Positions 18,501 to 27,205 of a DNA stretch of 64,000 nucleotides are shown here, one piece after another. Each line of letters starts with the position of its first letter. Positions within the stretch are counted from its first letter, which is position 1. Source of the stretch: JAGNZR01 sp051656905 (GTDB taxonomy: Bacteria; Fusobacteriota; Fusobacteriia; Fusobacteriales; Fusobacteriaceae); NCBI GenBank assembly GCA_051656905.1, contig JBOFJQ010000034.1:124001-188000 (forward strand). The letters are read 5' to 3'. Both the position numbers and the translations under genes were made by a program. A model generated the notes under the pieces. That model ran no database searches, was not told where the DNA came from, and saw only the letters and a list, made by a program, of their open reading frames with translations.

Positions 18501-21500
18501 AAGTGGGAGCCACAATCACAACAACAGGTGCAACAGGAATGTGGGCCGAAGGGACAGATTCAGTAGCGATAAATAAAAGTGTGTTGAATAAAGAAATGCA
18601 AGCTACAGCAGGAGGAACGGTAATAAATGAGGGAACTCTAACACATAATGGAACATATGGTATGACAGCTACAGACACAGGAAGTACAGCAATAAATAAA
18701 TCAACAGTAGCTCCACTAGAAAAAGGGATGTATGCATCAAATGGTGGAATAGTAATAAATGAAGTAGGAGCTACAATCACAACAGCAGGTGCAATAGGAA
18801 TGTGGGCTGAAGGAACAGATTCAGTAGCAACAAATAGAAGTACATTGAACAAAGAGATGCAAGCTACAGCAGGAGGAACAGTAATAAATGAGGGAACTCT
18901 AACACATAGTGGAACATATGGTATGACAGCTACAGACGCAGGAAGTACAGCAATCAACAAATCAAGAGTAGCTCCATTAGACAAAGGGATGTATGCATCA
19001 AATGGTGGAATAGTAATAAATGAAGTAGGGGCGTCAATCTCAACAACAGGACCAATAGGGATGTGGGCCGAAGGAACAGGATCAGAAGCAATAAATAGAA
19101 GTACGTTAAATAAAGAGATGCAAGCCACTGCAGGTGGAACAGTAATAAACGAAGGAATATTAGCACATAATGGAACATATGCAATGACAGCAACAGATAC
19201 AGGAAGTACAGCAATAAATAAATCAAAAGTAGCTCCATTAGGCAAAGGGATGTATGCATCAAATGGTGGAATAGCAATTAATAAAGGTGAAATTGCATAT
19301 ATAGGACTCGATGGAATGGTTGCAAATTTTGATGGTTCCATAACAAATGAAGGGAAAATAAGTAATACAGGAACTGGAGGAATGAAAGTAATTAGTGGAA
19401 AAAATACAGCAGCTACTAATCAAATTGGAGGAGTTATCAGTAATGGTTCAAACCAAGGAATGTACATAAATGAAGGTAATGGATTTAACAAGGGAGAAAT
19501 CTCAAATACAGGAAATCAAGGAATGTATGGAGCATCAGGAGCAACAGTAACTAATGATGTAAATGGAATTATAAAAAATACAGGGACACAAGGAATGTAT
19601 GTAGAGGGATCAAATTCTATAGCAACCAATAAAGGAACAATAGAAAATGGAGGACAGCATGGAATGTATGCAGCATCAGGATCACAAATAATTAATGAAA
19701 CTGGAGCTGTAATTAAAAATAAATCTTCAAATGGAATGTATTCCACAGGAACTAATTCAATAGCAACAAATACAGGAACAATCTCAAATACAGGAAATAA
19801 TGGGATGTACTCTGCATCAAGTGGAAAAGCAATAAATCAAGGAACAATTTCAAACACAGGTCAAACTGGAATCTATGTCGCTGCAGGAACAACATCAATC
19901 AATGATACAAATGGAGTTATAAAAAATAAAGATAAATATGGAATGTATATAACTGGAAATGGTGCAGTAGGTATAAATAAAGGATTAATTGAGAATGAAG
20001 GTGAATCTGGAATGCATGCTGTAGGAGGTAATGCAACAGCAAAAAATGAAGGAACAATCTCAAATACAGGAGGCGCAGCAATGCGTTTAGATACAGACGG
20101 ACAGATTATTAATGAAGGAATAATTTCAAATAAAAGTGGATTAGGAATGTTTGCGTCGAAAAGTAGTGGAGGTAGTGTAATAAATAAGGGATTGATTTCT
20201 AATACTGGAACTACTGGGATGTCCTTAGAAGGTAAAAGTCATTCAACAGGAATAAATGATACTAATGGAATTATAAAAAATACAGGGAGTACAGGAATTA
20301 GTGTAATAAGTTCTACAGCAACAAATAAGGGATCTATAGAAAATGGAGGGATGTATGGTGTCTATGCAAGGTCAACAGGAAAGATAATAAATGACACATC
20401 AGGAAAAATTTCTAATAATGGTGATTTTGGAATATATGTTACAGATATAGGAGCATCAGGAACAAATAAAGGAACAATTTTCAATAGTGGAAATTACGGG
20501 ATGTATGCATCAAATGGAGGAAATATTCTAAATGAAACAGGTGGAGTAATAAAGAATACCAAAGATTATGGAATGTATACAGATGGAGCTTCAGGAATAA
20601 ATAAAGGAACAATCTCAAATGAAGGAAACTATGGGATGTATGCATCAAATGGTGGATCAGTAATAAATAACCAAGGAGCAACGATTTCAAATACAGGTAT
20701 ATATGGAATGGGAGCTGACGGATCAGGAAGTACAGCATTAAATAAATCAGAAACATTAGGGAAGATAATGATTTCAACTAATTCAGGAACAGTAATGAAT
20801 GAAGGAAAATTAATAGGTTCATCAAGATTAGAAGCAGATGGTGGATTTGCAATAAATAAAGGGGAAATAGCTTCAACAGAAGAAAATGGAATGTATGCAT
20901 CAAATGGAGGAAGCATTCTAAATGAAGCAATAGGAACAATAAAGAATACCAAAGATTATGGAATGGGAGCTGATGGAATAGGAAGTAAAGGAACAAATTT
21001 AGGTGTGATTTCAAATGAAGGAAACTATGGGATGCGTTCATCCAATGGAGGAACAGTAATAAATGACCTAGGAGCGATAATCTCAAATACAGGTATATAT
21101 GGAATGGGAGCTGATGGATTAGGAAGTATAGCGATAAATAAATCAGAAACATTAGGGAAGATAATAAGTTCAACTAATGCAGGGACAGTAGTGAATGAAG
21201 GGAAATTAATAGATGCATCAAGAATGGAAACAGATGGTGGATTCGCAATAAATACAGGAGAGATAAACACAACAATAGAAAATGGAATGCACGCATTAAA
21301 TGGAGGAAGCATACTAAATGAAATAGGTGGAACAATAAATAGTACAAAAGAATATGGAATGACAGCAGAAGGCTCAGGAAGTATAGGTACAAATAAGGGA
21401 ACAATTTCAAATACTGGAAATTATGGAATGTACGCCTTGAATGGAGGAACGGTAACAAACGCTGTATCAGGACAAATTCTAACAACTGGTGAAATAGGAA

Positions 21501-24500
21501 TGTTAGCCGAAGGAACAGGATCGGAAGCAATAAATGAAGGAACATTAGATAGGAAAATGCAAGCCTTAAAAGGTGGGACAGTAATCAATAAAGGTACTCT
21601 AAACCATAATGGAGCTTATGGAATGGAAGCGACAGATGCAGGAAGTACAGCAATAAACCAATCAGCAGTAACTTTAGATAAAGGGATGTATGCATTAAAT
21701 GGAGGAATAGTAATAAATGAAGTAGGAGCCACAATCACAACAACAGATGCAACAGGAATGTGGGCCGAAGGAACAGGCTCAATAGCAATAAATAGAAGTA
21801 CATTAAATAAAGAAATGCAAGCCACACAAGGTGGAACAGTAATTAATGAGGGAACACTAACACACAGTGGAACCTATGGAATGATAGCAACAGATTCAGG
21901 AAGTACAGCAATCAACAATTCAAAAGTAGCACCTCTAGACAAAGGGATGTATGCATTAAATGGAGGAATAGTAATAAATGAAGTAGGGGCGTCAATTGCA
22001 ACAACAGGACCAATAGGGATGTGGGCAGAAGGAATAGGTTCAAAAGCAATAAATAGAAGTACATTAAATAAAGAGATGCAAGCTATAGCAGGTGGAACAG
22101 TAATAAACGAAGGAATGTTAACTCATAATGAAACATATGGAATAACAGCAACAAATGCAGGAAGTACAGCAATAAATAGGTCTTCAGTAACATTAAATAA
22201 AGGAATGTATGCATCAAATGGAGGCAAGGTTATTAATGAAATAGGGTCAACAATAGAAAAATCTGGTGAAATGGCTATAGAAATAACTGGAGCAGGGTCA
22301 CAAGGAATAAATAATGGAAAAATATCTAATACAGGACACAAAGGGATGTATGCAACAAATGGTGGACTAGTAAAAAATGGGGAAAAAGGAGAAATTGCAA
22401 ATAAAGGGCGTGATGCAATATTTATTACTGGAGGAGCTACAGGAATAAATGAAGGTATATTAAGAAATACAGATCATTCTGGAATGCATAGTAACAATGG
22501 AACGATAATAAATGAGGAAAAAGGTGAGATATATAATACAGCTGATTATGGGATGTCTATAACTGGTTCAGCAGCAATACTTATAAATAAAGGTATAATC
22601 TCAAATATTGCTAATTATGGGATTCAAGCAGATAACGGCTCAACAGCAACAAATGAAAAATCTGGAAAAATATTTAATCAAGGAAACTATGGGATGTATG
22701 CAAAAGGATCAGGTTCATTAGTAATAAATAATGGTGAAATCTCGAATAATGGAGATTATGGAATGTCAGTATCAGGATCTAATGCTATAAATGAAATTAG
22801 TGGAATAATCTCAAATGCAAAGAAATATGGAATGCATTCTTCAAACGGAGGGATAATCACCAATAAAGGAAGTATAGAAAATAAAGATTTATATGGAATG
22901 TATGTTGAGGGATTAAGTTCAACAGGAGTGAATGAAGGAACAATTTCGAATAGTGGAGACTATGGGATGTCAGTATCAGAATCAAGTGCGATAAATGGAG
23001 TTAATGGAATAATCTCAAATACAAAGAAATATGGAATGCATTCTTCAAATGGAGGAACAATCACTAATAAAGGAAGCATAGAAAATAAAGATTTATACGG
23101 AATGTATGTAGAGGGATTAGGATCAACAGGAGTGAACGAAGGAAAAATTTCCAATGTAGGAGATTATGGAATGACAGCAAAAGGGTCAGGAAGTATAGGT
23201 ACAAATAAAGGAATAATTTCCAATACTGGAAATTATGGAATGTACGCCTTGAATGGAGGGATAACAATAAATGATACTTCAGGACAAATTCTAACAACTG
23301 GTGAAATTGGAATGTTAGCAGAAGGAATAGGGTCAGAAGCAATCAATAAAGGAACACTAAATAAAAAAATGCAGGCATTACAAGGAGGAACAGTAATAAA
23401 TGAAGGAACTCTGAATCATAATGGAGCTTACGGGATGGAAGCGACAGATTTAGGAAGTACAGCGATAAATAAATCAACAGTAGCTCCATTAGACAAAGGG
23501 ATGTATGCGTCAAATGGAGGAACAGTAATAAATGAAGTAGGTGCCTCAATCTCAACAACAGGACCAATAGGGATGTGGGCCGAAGGAACAGGGTCAATAG
23601 CAATAAATAGAAGTACATTAAATAAAGAGATGCAAGCCACAGCAGGAGGAACAGTAATAAATGAGGGGACACTAACGCACAGTGGAACCTATGGAATGAC
23701 AGCAACAGATTCGGGAAGTACAGCAATCAACAACTCAAAAGTAGCTCCTCTAGACAAAGGGATGTACGCATCAAATAGGGGAATAGTAATCAATAAAGGA
23801 ACAATATCAAATGCAAATGATAAAGGAATGAGTTCAAATGGGGGAACAGCAATAAATGAAGGGATAATCTCAAATACAGGAAATTATGGAATGCATGCAC
23901 CAGGAGGCTCAGCTACAAATAAAGGAATAATCTCAAATACAGGAGACCATGGAATGTTTTACACATATATAGGGTCAGCATCAACTCTTGTAAATGATAC
24001 AACAGGACAGATTTTAAATGGAGGACAGTATGGAATGTCTTCAAATGGTAGTGGTTCTACAGTGACGAATAAAGGGTTAATTGCTAATAAATCAAACTAT
24101 GGAATGCACGGAAATTATAAGGCAACTCTTATAAATGATGTAGGTGGTAAAATTGAAAATGAAGGAAACTATGGAATGCATGTTCTTGATATAGTATCAA
24201 CAGCTGTTAATAAAGGAACAATAGCTAACAAAGGCAATATAGGAATATTTTGTGGAAATGTTTATGGATCCTTAGGAATAAATGAAGGAACAATTATAAA
24301 TACAGGAGACTATGGAATGAGATTAGAGTCTCCCAGTGGAATTATAAATGAAATTAATGGAATAATTTCAAATGGTGGAGAACGTGGAATGTATTCATCA
24401 AATGGTCCAATAACAAATAAAGGATTGATAAGTAATGGTTCTAATTATGGAATTTATAATGATACATCAGGATCAGCACTAAATGATATAAGTGGAACTG

Positions 24501-26536
24501 TAAAAAACACAGGAAACTATGGAGTGTATGCAAGAAAAGGAACAGCAACAAATAAAGGGAAGATAGAGAATACCGGAAGTTATGGTCTTTATGCAACTGG
24601 AAGTGGAAGTGTAATAAATGATACTAGTGGAACAATATCTAATGATGGAGATTATGGAATGTTTGCAGATGGATCAGGAGCGTCAGGAGTAAATAATGGA
24701 GTAATTTCAAATAGTGGTTCTAATAAAACCGGAACAGCAAATGGAGGGACTATCACTAATAATAATGTTGGAAAAATTTATGTCACTGGAGATAATGGAG
24801 TAGGAATGACAGCAGATGGATCAGGTTCTTCAGCAATTAATAAAGGTGACATTATTATGGATGGAAATAACCAAAAAGGAATGGTAGCCAAAAATGGAGC
24901 CACAATAATAAATGATGTTCAAGGGGAAATCTATCTATCGTCAGCAAGTAACAGTACAGCACTTTATGCATCAGGAGTAGGTTCAATTATAAAAAATGAA
25001 GGAACAATATATTTAGATAATTTAACCATAAATAATGGAATAAATAATGAAGCACAAACAAAGACTTCACAAGGTAATCAAGGTATAATGCTAGAAGATG
25101 GAGCAAATTTTCTTAACAGTGGACTATTTTTAGTGCGTGGAAACTTTAATTCTTTAGATATGTTAGATTCAGGTAAGTTTATACTAGGAGAAGGAGGAAC
25201 TGTTAAAGCAGCTTCGATAAGAGGAGATTATTATGCTAGTGGAGCTTTAGCATGGGGATCGCCAGAAGTAAGAAGAGGTGATGGAACAGTGTATGACTCT
25301 ACAGAGTATGCAGATCAGTATGATACATATCAAATGTTTAAAACAGATAACATGTATGGGAATATGAAATCAAATTCAGCGATGTTTGATGTAGCTTTAA
25401 CAAAGCAAGATAGTAATGGATATTATGGAATTAAGATGAATAGAAATAGTTTCTATAACATAGTAGAAAATCCTAAATTTGCCCAATACTTAGAAAATAA
25501 CTATACTGAAATAGGAAAGACGGAAGAAAGGACAGATTTATATGAGGCATATAAGTTGGTAACAAATACAAATAATTTAAATAAAGCAGTAAGAAAGACT
25601 TTCGGTGAGACTATTTATCCAACGTTATCAGAGCAAAACTATAAGATTGTAAAATTGAATAATAAAAAAATGAAAGAAGAGTTATTTAGTAAAGAGTCTG
25701 GTAAAGAAGTTGGGGAATACAGTTATTTAGGTTATGCATCACACTTAGATATAGAGGACAGGAAGTCTGAAAATTTTTCAGAAAATGATATGAAATATTC
25801 AGCAGTATCACTAGGGGTAGATAAGAAAATAAACAAAACAACTAGAGTTGGGGTATTAGGGACTGTAGGAAAAACAAATATAAAATTTGACGATGGTGCT
25901 AAGAGAAAAGATGATACTTATCAACTTAATATGTTTGGCATCTATGAGAAAGACAGTATAAAAGGTACAGCTAACTTATATGCAGGAAAGATACAAGGAG
26001 ATTTAGAAAGAAAATTATCAGTAACATCAGTTTATGAAGATATGAAAGGAGATTTAGAAAGTAGATACTACGGAGTAAATCTATCATTAGAAAAGAAATA
26101 TATATTTAATAAATTTAATTTATCACCAAAAGTGGAATTGAATACCATGTATATGGAAGAAGATAGTGTAAAAGAAACAGGAGATTATGCTTTAGAGGTA
26201 AAGGGAATAAATGGGAACTCTGTAGAAGTAGGGACTGGTTTTACAATAAATACAATGTTCAGTCTTGGAAAAGGATATAAAATAAAACCAGAAATAAACG
26301 TTATGTACTATAATGAGTTAGGGAATCAATACAAAGGTAGATCAGTGAAGCTAAAATCTGTAAGTGACGATACTGTAGATATTAGAGGATGTAATGAGGG
26401 TAAAAATACAGGAGAATTTAATATAAGTACAGTGATAGAAAAAGAAGATTTTAGTGGAAGAGTGGGCATAAATTATGAGGTAACTGATCAAGGAGAAGAA
26501 ATTGTTCCATATGTAAGTTTAGGTTATATATTATAA
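15536..26536 (+). CDS. Giant type V autotransporter with nested tandem repeats
   Basis: About 3,666 residues from ATG 15536 (GGGGG just upstream; an in-frame TTG at 15524 lies before the ribosome site). The N-terminus has an extended fusobacterial-type signal (IKRRLKSISKGRVSVTESLLVFFLITG). The passenger, about 3,300 residues, consists of 20-24-residue units on the theme G-x-ISNTGNYGMYASNGG, expected to form a very long beta-helix. Superimposed are 132-residue and 87-residue higher-order repeats, listed separately. The C-terminal barrel covers about 272 residues (from 25720) and ends in a typical aromatic-hydrophobic YVSLGYIL. Probable surface adhesin. A MarR-like gene follows after 24 bp and is probably co-transcribed. 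Confidence 0.9.
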   Translation: MKGSIGNNEMIKRRLKSISKGRVSVTESLLVFFLITGSLGYCEESIPDIKKVGFGTTNTLIRQDADITVDSGVGISSKGKRGIVENTDKGIIRVNGNDSIGIYGEGIVTNRGEIKVSEGIGIELTSNSKGSSNQIIGKIDVSNGGIGVKVNPSKGRFDNLGQITITGKNSIGIYTEAIARNVIGEITVTGGTGIKVGKNGTGINMGTITANNAGSRAMYGTDGGIVINETSGIIKGSSNNTIEVNGTGSLGINKGKIENTSANGMYATFGATIKNEKSGVISNKGTDGMNATGIGSSAYNEGKISNTGNPGMRSSLGAMAMNKGIISNKSQSGMYSTGIGSSVYNEGEISNNGDFGMDITLNAMGINTGIIKNAGNRGIYITGTGTTATNKGEISNIGLYGMYVNSGSFATNESAGIISNTNSYGMYVLGAGSTGTNKGTIFNTGDYGMYASGGGSILNEATGTIKNTKDYGMTADGKGSTGTNLGEISNTGNYGMYASGGGTVTNDQGATISNIGIYGMGANGSGSIAINKSGTLGKIMISTNVGTAVNEGKLIDTSIMKADGGFAINRGEIASTEENGMYSTNGGEILNETQGVISTTKDYGMAADGKGSTGINKGIISNNGNYGMYAKNEGTVTNDQGAIISNTGIYGMGANGSGSTAINKSETLGKIMISTNAGTVMNEGKLIGSSRLESDGGFAINKGEIVSTEEKGIYASNGGNILNETGGIIKNTKDYGMAADGTGSNGTNLGVISNEGNYGMYSSNGGTVINDLGATISNHGIYGIGAEGLGSTAINKSETLGKIMISTNSGTVVNDGKLIDTSKMESDGGFAINRGEINTTVEHGMYASNGGNILNETSGKIATTKDHGMTADGAGSTGINKGTISNYGNYGMYALNEGTVTNDVTGEILTTGEIGMLAQGVKATAINEGILERQMQATQGGTVINKGTLRHNDTYGMKATDAGSTAINQSAVSLEKGMYATNGGIVINEVGATITTTGATGMWAEGTDSVAINKSVLNKEMQATAGGTVINEGTLTHNGTYGMTATDTGSTAINKSTVAPLEKGMYASNGGIVINEVGATITTAGAIGMWAEGTDSVATNRSTLNKEMQATAGGTVINEGTLTHSGTYGMTATDAGSTAINKSRVAPLDKGMYASNGGIVINEVGASISTTGPIGMWAEGTGSEAINRSTLNKEMQATAGGTVINEGILAHNGTYAMTATDTGSTAINKSKVAPLGKGMYASNGGIAINKGEIAYIGLDGMVANFDGSITNEGKISNTGTGGMKVISGKNTAATNQIGGVISNGSNQGMYINEGNGFNKGEISNTGNQGMYGASGATVTNDVNGIIKNTGTQGMYVEGSNSIATNKGTIENGGQHGMYAASGSQIINETGAVIKNKSSNGMYSTGTNSIATNTGTISNTGNNGMYSASSGKAINQGTISNTGQTGIYVAAGTTSINDTNGVIKNKDKYGMYITGNGAVGINKGLIENEGESGMHAVGGNATAKNEGTISNTGGAAMRLDTDGQIINEGIISNKSGLGMFASKSSGGSVINKGLISNTGTTGMSLEGKSHSTGINDTNGIIKNTGSTGISVISSTATNKGSIENGGMYGVYARSTGKIINDTSGKISNNGDFGIYVTDIGASGTNKGTIFNSGNYGMYASNGGNILNETGGVIKNTKDYGMYTDGASGINKGTISNEGNYGMYASNGGSVINNQGATISNTGIYGMGADGSGSTALNKSETLGKIMISTNSGTVMNEGKLIGSSRLEADGGFAINKGEIASTEENGMYASNGGSILNEAIGTIKNTKDYGMGADGIGSKGTNLGVISNEGNYGMRSSNGGTVINDLGAIISNTGIYGMGADGLGSIAINKSETLGKIISSTNAGTVVNEGKLIDASRMETDGGFAINTGEINTTIENGMHALNGGSILNEIGGTINSTKEYGMTAEGSGSIGTNKGTISNTGNYGMYALNGGTVTNAVSGQILTTGEIGMLAEGTGSEAINEGTLDRKMQALKGGTVINKGTLNHNGAYGMEATDAGSTAINQSAVTLDKGMYALNGGIVINEVGATITTTDATGMWAEGTGSIAINRSTLNKEMQATQGGTVINEGTLTHSGTYGMIATDSGSTAINNSKVAPLDKGMYALNGGIVINEVGASIATTGPIGMWAEGIGSKAINRSTLNKEMQAIAGGTVINEGMLTHNETYGITATNAGSTAINRSSVTLNKGMYASNGGKVINEIGSTIEKSGEMAIEITGAGSQGINNGKISNTGHKGMYATNGGLVKNGEKGEIANKGRDAIFITGGATGINEGILRNTDHSGMHSNNGTIINEEKGEIYNTADYGMSITGSAAILINKGIISNIANYGIQADNGSTATNEKSGKIFNQGNYGMYAKGSGSLVINNGEISNNGDYGMSVSGSNAINEISGIISNAKKYGMHSSNGGIITNKGSIENKDLYGMYVEGLSSTGVNEGTISNSGDYGMSVSESSAINGVNGIISNTKKYGMHSSNGGTITNKGSIENKDLYGMYVEGLGSTGVNEGKISNVGDYGMTAKGSGSIGTNKGIISNTGNYGMYALNGGITINDTSGQILTTGEIGMLAEGIGSEAINKGTLNKKMQALQGGTVINEGTLNHNGAYGMEATDLGSTAINKSTVAPLDKGMYASNGGTVINEVGASISTTGPIGMWAEGTGSIAINRSTLNKEMQATAGGTVINEGTLTHSGTYGMTATDSGSTAINNSKVAPLDKGMYASNRGIVINKGTISNANDKGMSSNGGTAINEGIISNTGNYGMHAPGGSATNKGIISNTGDHGMFYTYIGSASTLVNDTTGQILNGGQYGMSSNGSGSTVTNKGLIANKSNYGMHGNYKATLINDVGGKIENEGNYGMHVLDIVSTAVNKGTIANKGNIGIFCGNVYGSLGINEGTIINTGDYGMRLESPSGIINEINGIISNGGERGMYSSNGPITNKGLISNGSNYGIYNDTSGSALNDISGTVKNTGNYGVYARKGTATNKGKIENTGSYGLYATGSGSVINDTSGTISNDGDYGMFADGSGASGVNNGVISNSGSNKTGTANGGTITNNNVGKIYVTGDNGVGMTADGSGSSAINKGDIIMDGNNQKGMVAKNGATIINDVQGEIYLSSASNSTALYASGVGSIIKNEGTIYLDNLTINNGINNEAQTKTSQGNQGIMLEDGANFLNSGLFLVRGNFNSLDMLDSGKFILGEGGTVKAASIRGDYYASGALAWGSPEVRRGDGTVYDSTEYADQYDTYQMFKTDNMYGNMKSNSAMFDVALTKQDSNGYYGIKMNRNSFYNIVENPKFAQYLENNYTEIGKTEERTDLYEAYKLVTNTNNLNKAVRKTFGETIYPTLSEQNYKIVKLNNKKMKEELFSKESGKEVGEYSYLGYASHLDIEDRKSENFSENDMKYSAVSLGVDKKINKTTRVGVLGTVGKTNIKFDDGAKRKDDTYQLNMFGIYEKDSIKGTANLYAGKIQGDLERKLSVTSVYEDMKGDLESRYYGVNLSLEKKYIFNKFNLSPKVELNTMYMEEDSVKETGDYALEVKGINGNSVEVGTGFTINTMFSLGKGYKIKPEINVMYYNELGNQYKGRSVKLKSVSDDTVDIRGCNEGKNTGEFNISTVIEKEDFSGRVGINYEVTDQGEEIVPYVSLGYIL
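17111..18298 (+). repeat. Tandem 396-bp (132-aa) repeats, first array
   Basis: Equivalent positions (the gga/ggg codon before agt-aca-gca) recur at 17111, 17507 and 17903, exactly 396 bp apart, so each unit is 132 codons. Shared landmarks within a unit are SETLGKIMISTN, NEGKLI, DGGFAIN and KDYGM. Units differ by scattered, partly synonymous changes. Confidence 0.85.
18356..19270 (+). repeat. Tandem 258/261-bp (86/87-aa) repeats, first array
   Basis: The landmark codons GGA-ACA of GGTVIN recur at 18356, 18614, 18875 and 19136: spacings 258, 261 and 261 bp. Each unit carries TYGMTATD-GSTAIN, GMYASNGGIVINEVG, GMWAEGT and STLNKEMQAT. The fourth copy diverges after about 19262. Confidence 0.85.
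20726..21517 (+). repeat. 132-aa repeats, second array
   Basis: Landmarks at 20726 and 21122, again exactly 396 bp apart, closely similar to the array at 17111. With the following 87-residue units they form a second copy of the whole super-block. Confidence 0.8.
21575..22230 (+). repeat. 87-aa repeats, second array
   Basis: Landmarks at 21575, 21833 and 22094 (spacings 258 and 261 bp), repeating the first array's pattern of one 86-codon unit followed by 87-codon units. Confidence 0.8.
23291..23790 (+). repeat. 87-aa repeats, third partial array
   Basis: The junction unit (ILTTGEIGMLAEG) at 23291 also occurs at 18260 and 21479. It is followed by 87-residue units with landmarks at 23387 and 23648 (261 bp), without the 132-residue units that precede the junction in the other two blocks. 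Confidence 0.75.
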
Positions 26537-26560
26537 ATGATTTTAATGAGGGGGGAGAAG

Positions 26561-26998
26561 ATGATCGCTGATCACATAAATAATTCAGGAGTAGTAAGAA
26601 GTATAATAAGTTTAAATAATCTAGTTCAAAATGAAACAAAAGAAATTTTAGGTACCTTTCCAATAAATTATTTAGAATATAGTATTTTAATATATGTTAG
26701 TCAAAATTTGGTGACACAATATAAAATATCTAAAGAATATAACATGTCTGTTCAAAGAATAAATCAATTTATGACTAATTTAGAAAAAAATGAATTAGTT
26801 TTTAAAAAAGAGATAAAGACAAATGGAAGAATGGCTAAAGAGATATTTATAACGCAAAAAGGTAAAAAAATAATAAAAAAAATAAATGATGAGGTAAATA
26901 AAAGGGTTGAAAGGCTTGAAATAAAAGCTGAAATGCTGAATTCTTTAAAAAAAATGTTGATTTTATTTAAAGAAGATTTTTCACAAAAGACAAAATAG
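26561..26998 (+). CDS. MarR-like winged-helix regulator, paralogue 3
   Basis: A 145-residue protein clearly homologous to the regulator at 7845 (shared FPINYLEYSIL, VTQYKI-KEYNMSVQRINQ, NGR-AKEI). ATG 26561 is chosen over ATG 26537 because GGGGGAG precedes it and because it aligns with the paralogues' start. It follows the autotransporter stop by 24 bp, so it is likely on the same transcript and could give feedback control. It is followed by a terminator. Confidence 0.78.
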   Translation: MIADHINNSGVVRSIISLNNLVQNETKEILGTFPINYLEYSILIYVSQNLVTQYKISKEYNMSVQRINQFMTNLEKNELVFKKEIKTNGRMAKEIFITQKGKKIIKKINDEVNKRVERLEIKAEMLNSLKKMLILFKEDFSQKTK

Positions 26999-27003
26999 AT
27001 ATA

Positions 27004-27043
27004 AAAAGCCTTTAAGCTAATAGTTGTTAGCTTAAAGGCTTTT
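27004..27043 (+). terminator. Terminator after adhesin island
   Basis: Perfect 17-bp inverted repeat (27004-27020 with 27027-27043), six-base loop, 3' arm ending in TTTT. Confidence 0.75.
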
Positions 27044-27073
27044 GCAAATTTATATTATAAAATTATAATTGCG

Positions 27074-27101
27074 TTGACTTAATGGGGAAATACTGTATAC
27101 T
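27074..27101 (+). promoter_or_regulatory. Promoter of parA-like gene
   Basis: TTGACT (27074-27079), 16-bp spacer, TATACT (27096-27101). Strong match to sigma70 consensus, about 105 bp before the gene. Confidence 0.65.
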
Positions 27102-27120
27102 TATAAGTGAAGAAAATTAT

Positions 27121-27142
27121 ATTTTCTGTCATGACCGAAAAT
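27121..27142. promoter_or_regulatory. 22-bp near-palindrome, candidate operator or parS
   Basis: ATTTTC-T-GTCATGAC-C-GAAAAT: perfectly symmetric except for the position pair T/C flanking the central 8-mer. It lies between the promoter and the parA-like gene, where autoregulatory or partition sites of such cassettes often lie. Confidence 0.6.
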
Positions 27143-27205
27143 ATATAAAGTCAGATAAAATGGTATCTAGAATAGTTAAACACAAATCAGACTAAAGGGG
27201 AAAAA

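Noticed and set aside
16300..24800. Regularly spaced similar sequences suggesting a CRISPR array
   Set aside because: The repeats are in frame, long, degenerate and coding; there are no 25-40 bp identical repeats with unique spacers and no cas genes.
15536..26536. Numerous long open frames on the opposite strand of the autotransporter gene
   Set aside because: They arise from the repetitive codon pattern (poor in stops on the other strand), lack ribosome sites and are low-complexity Leu/His- or Pro/Ile-rich.
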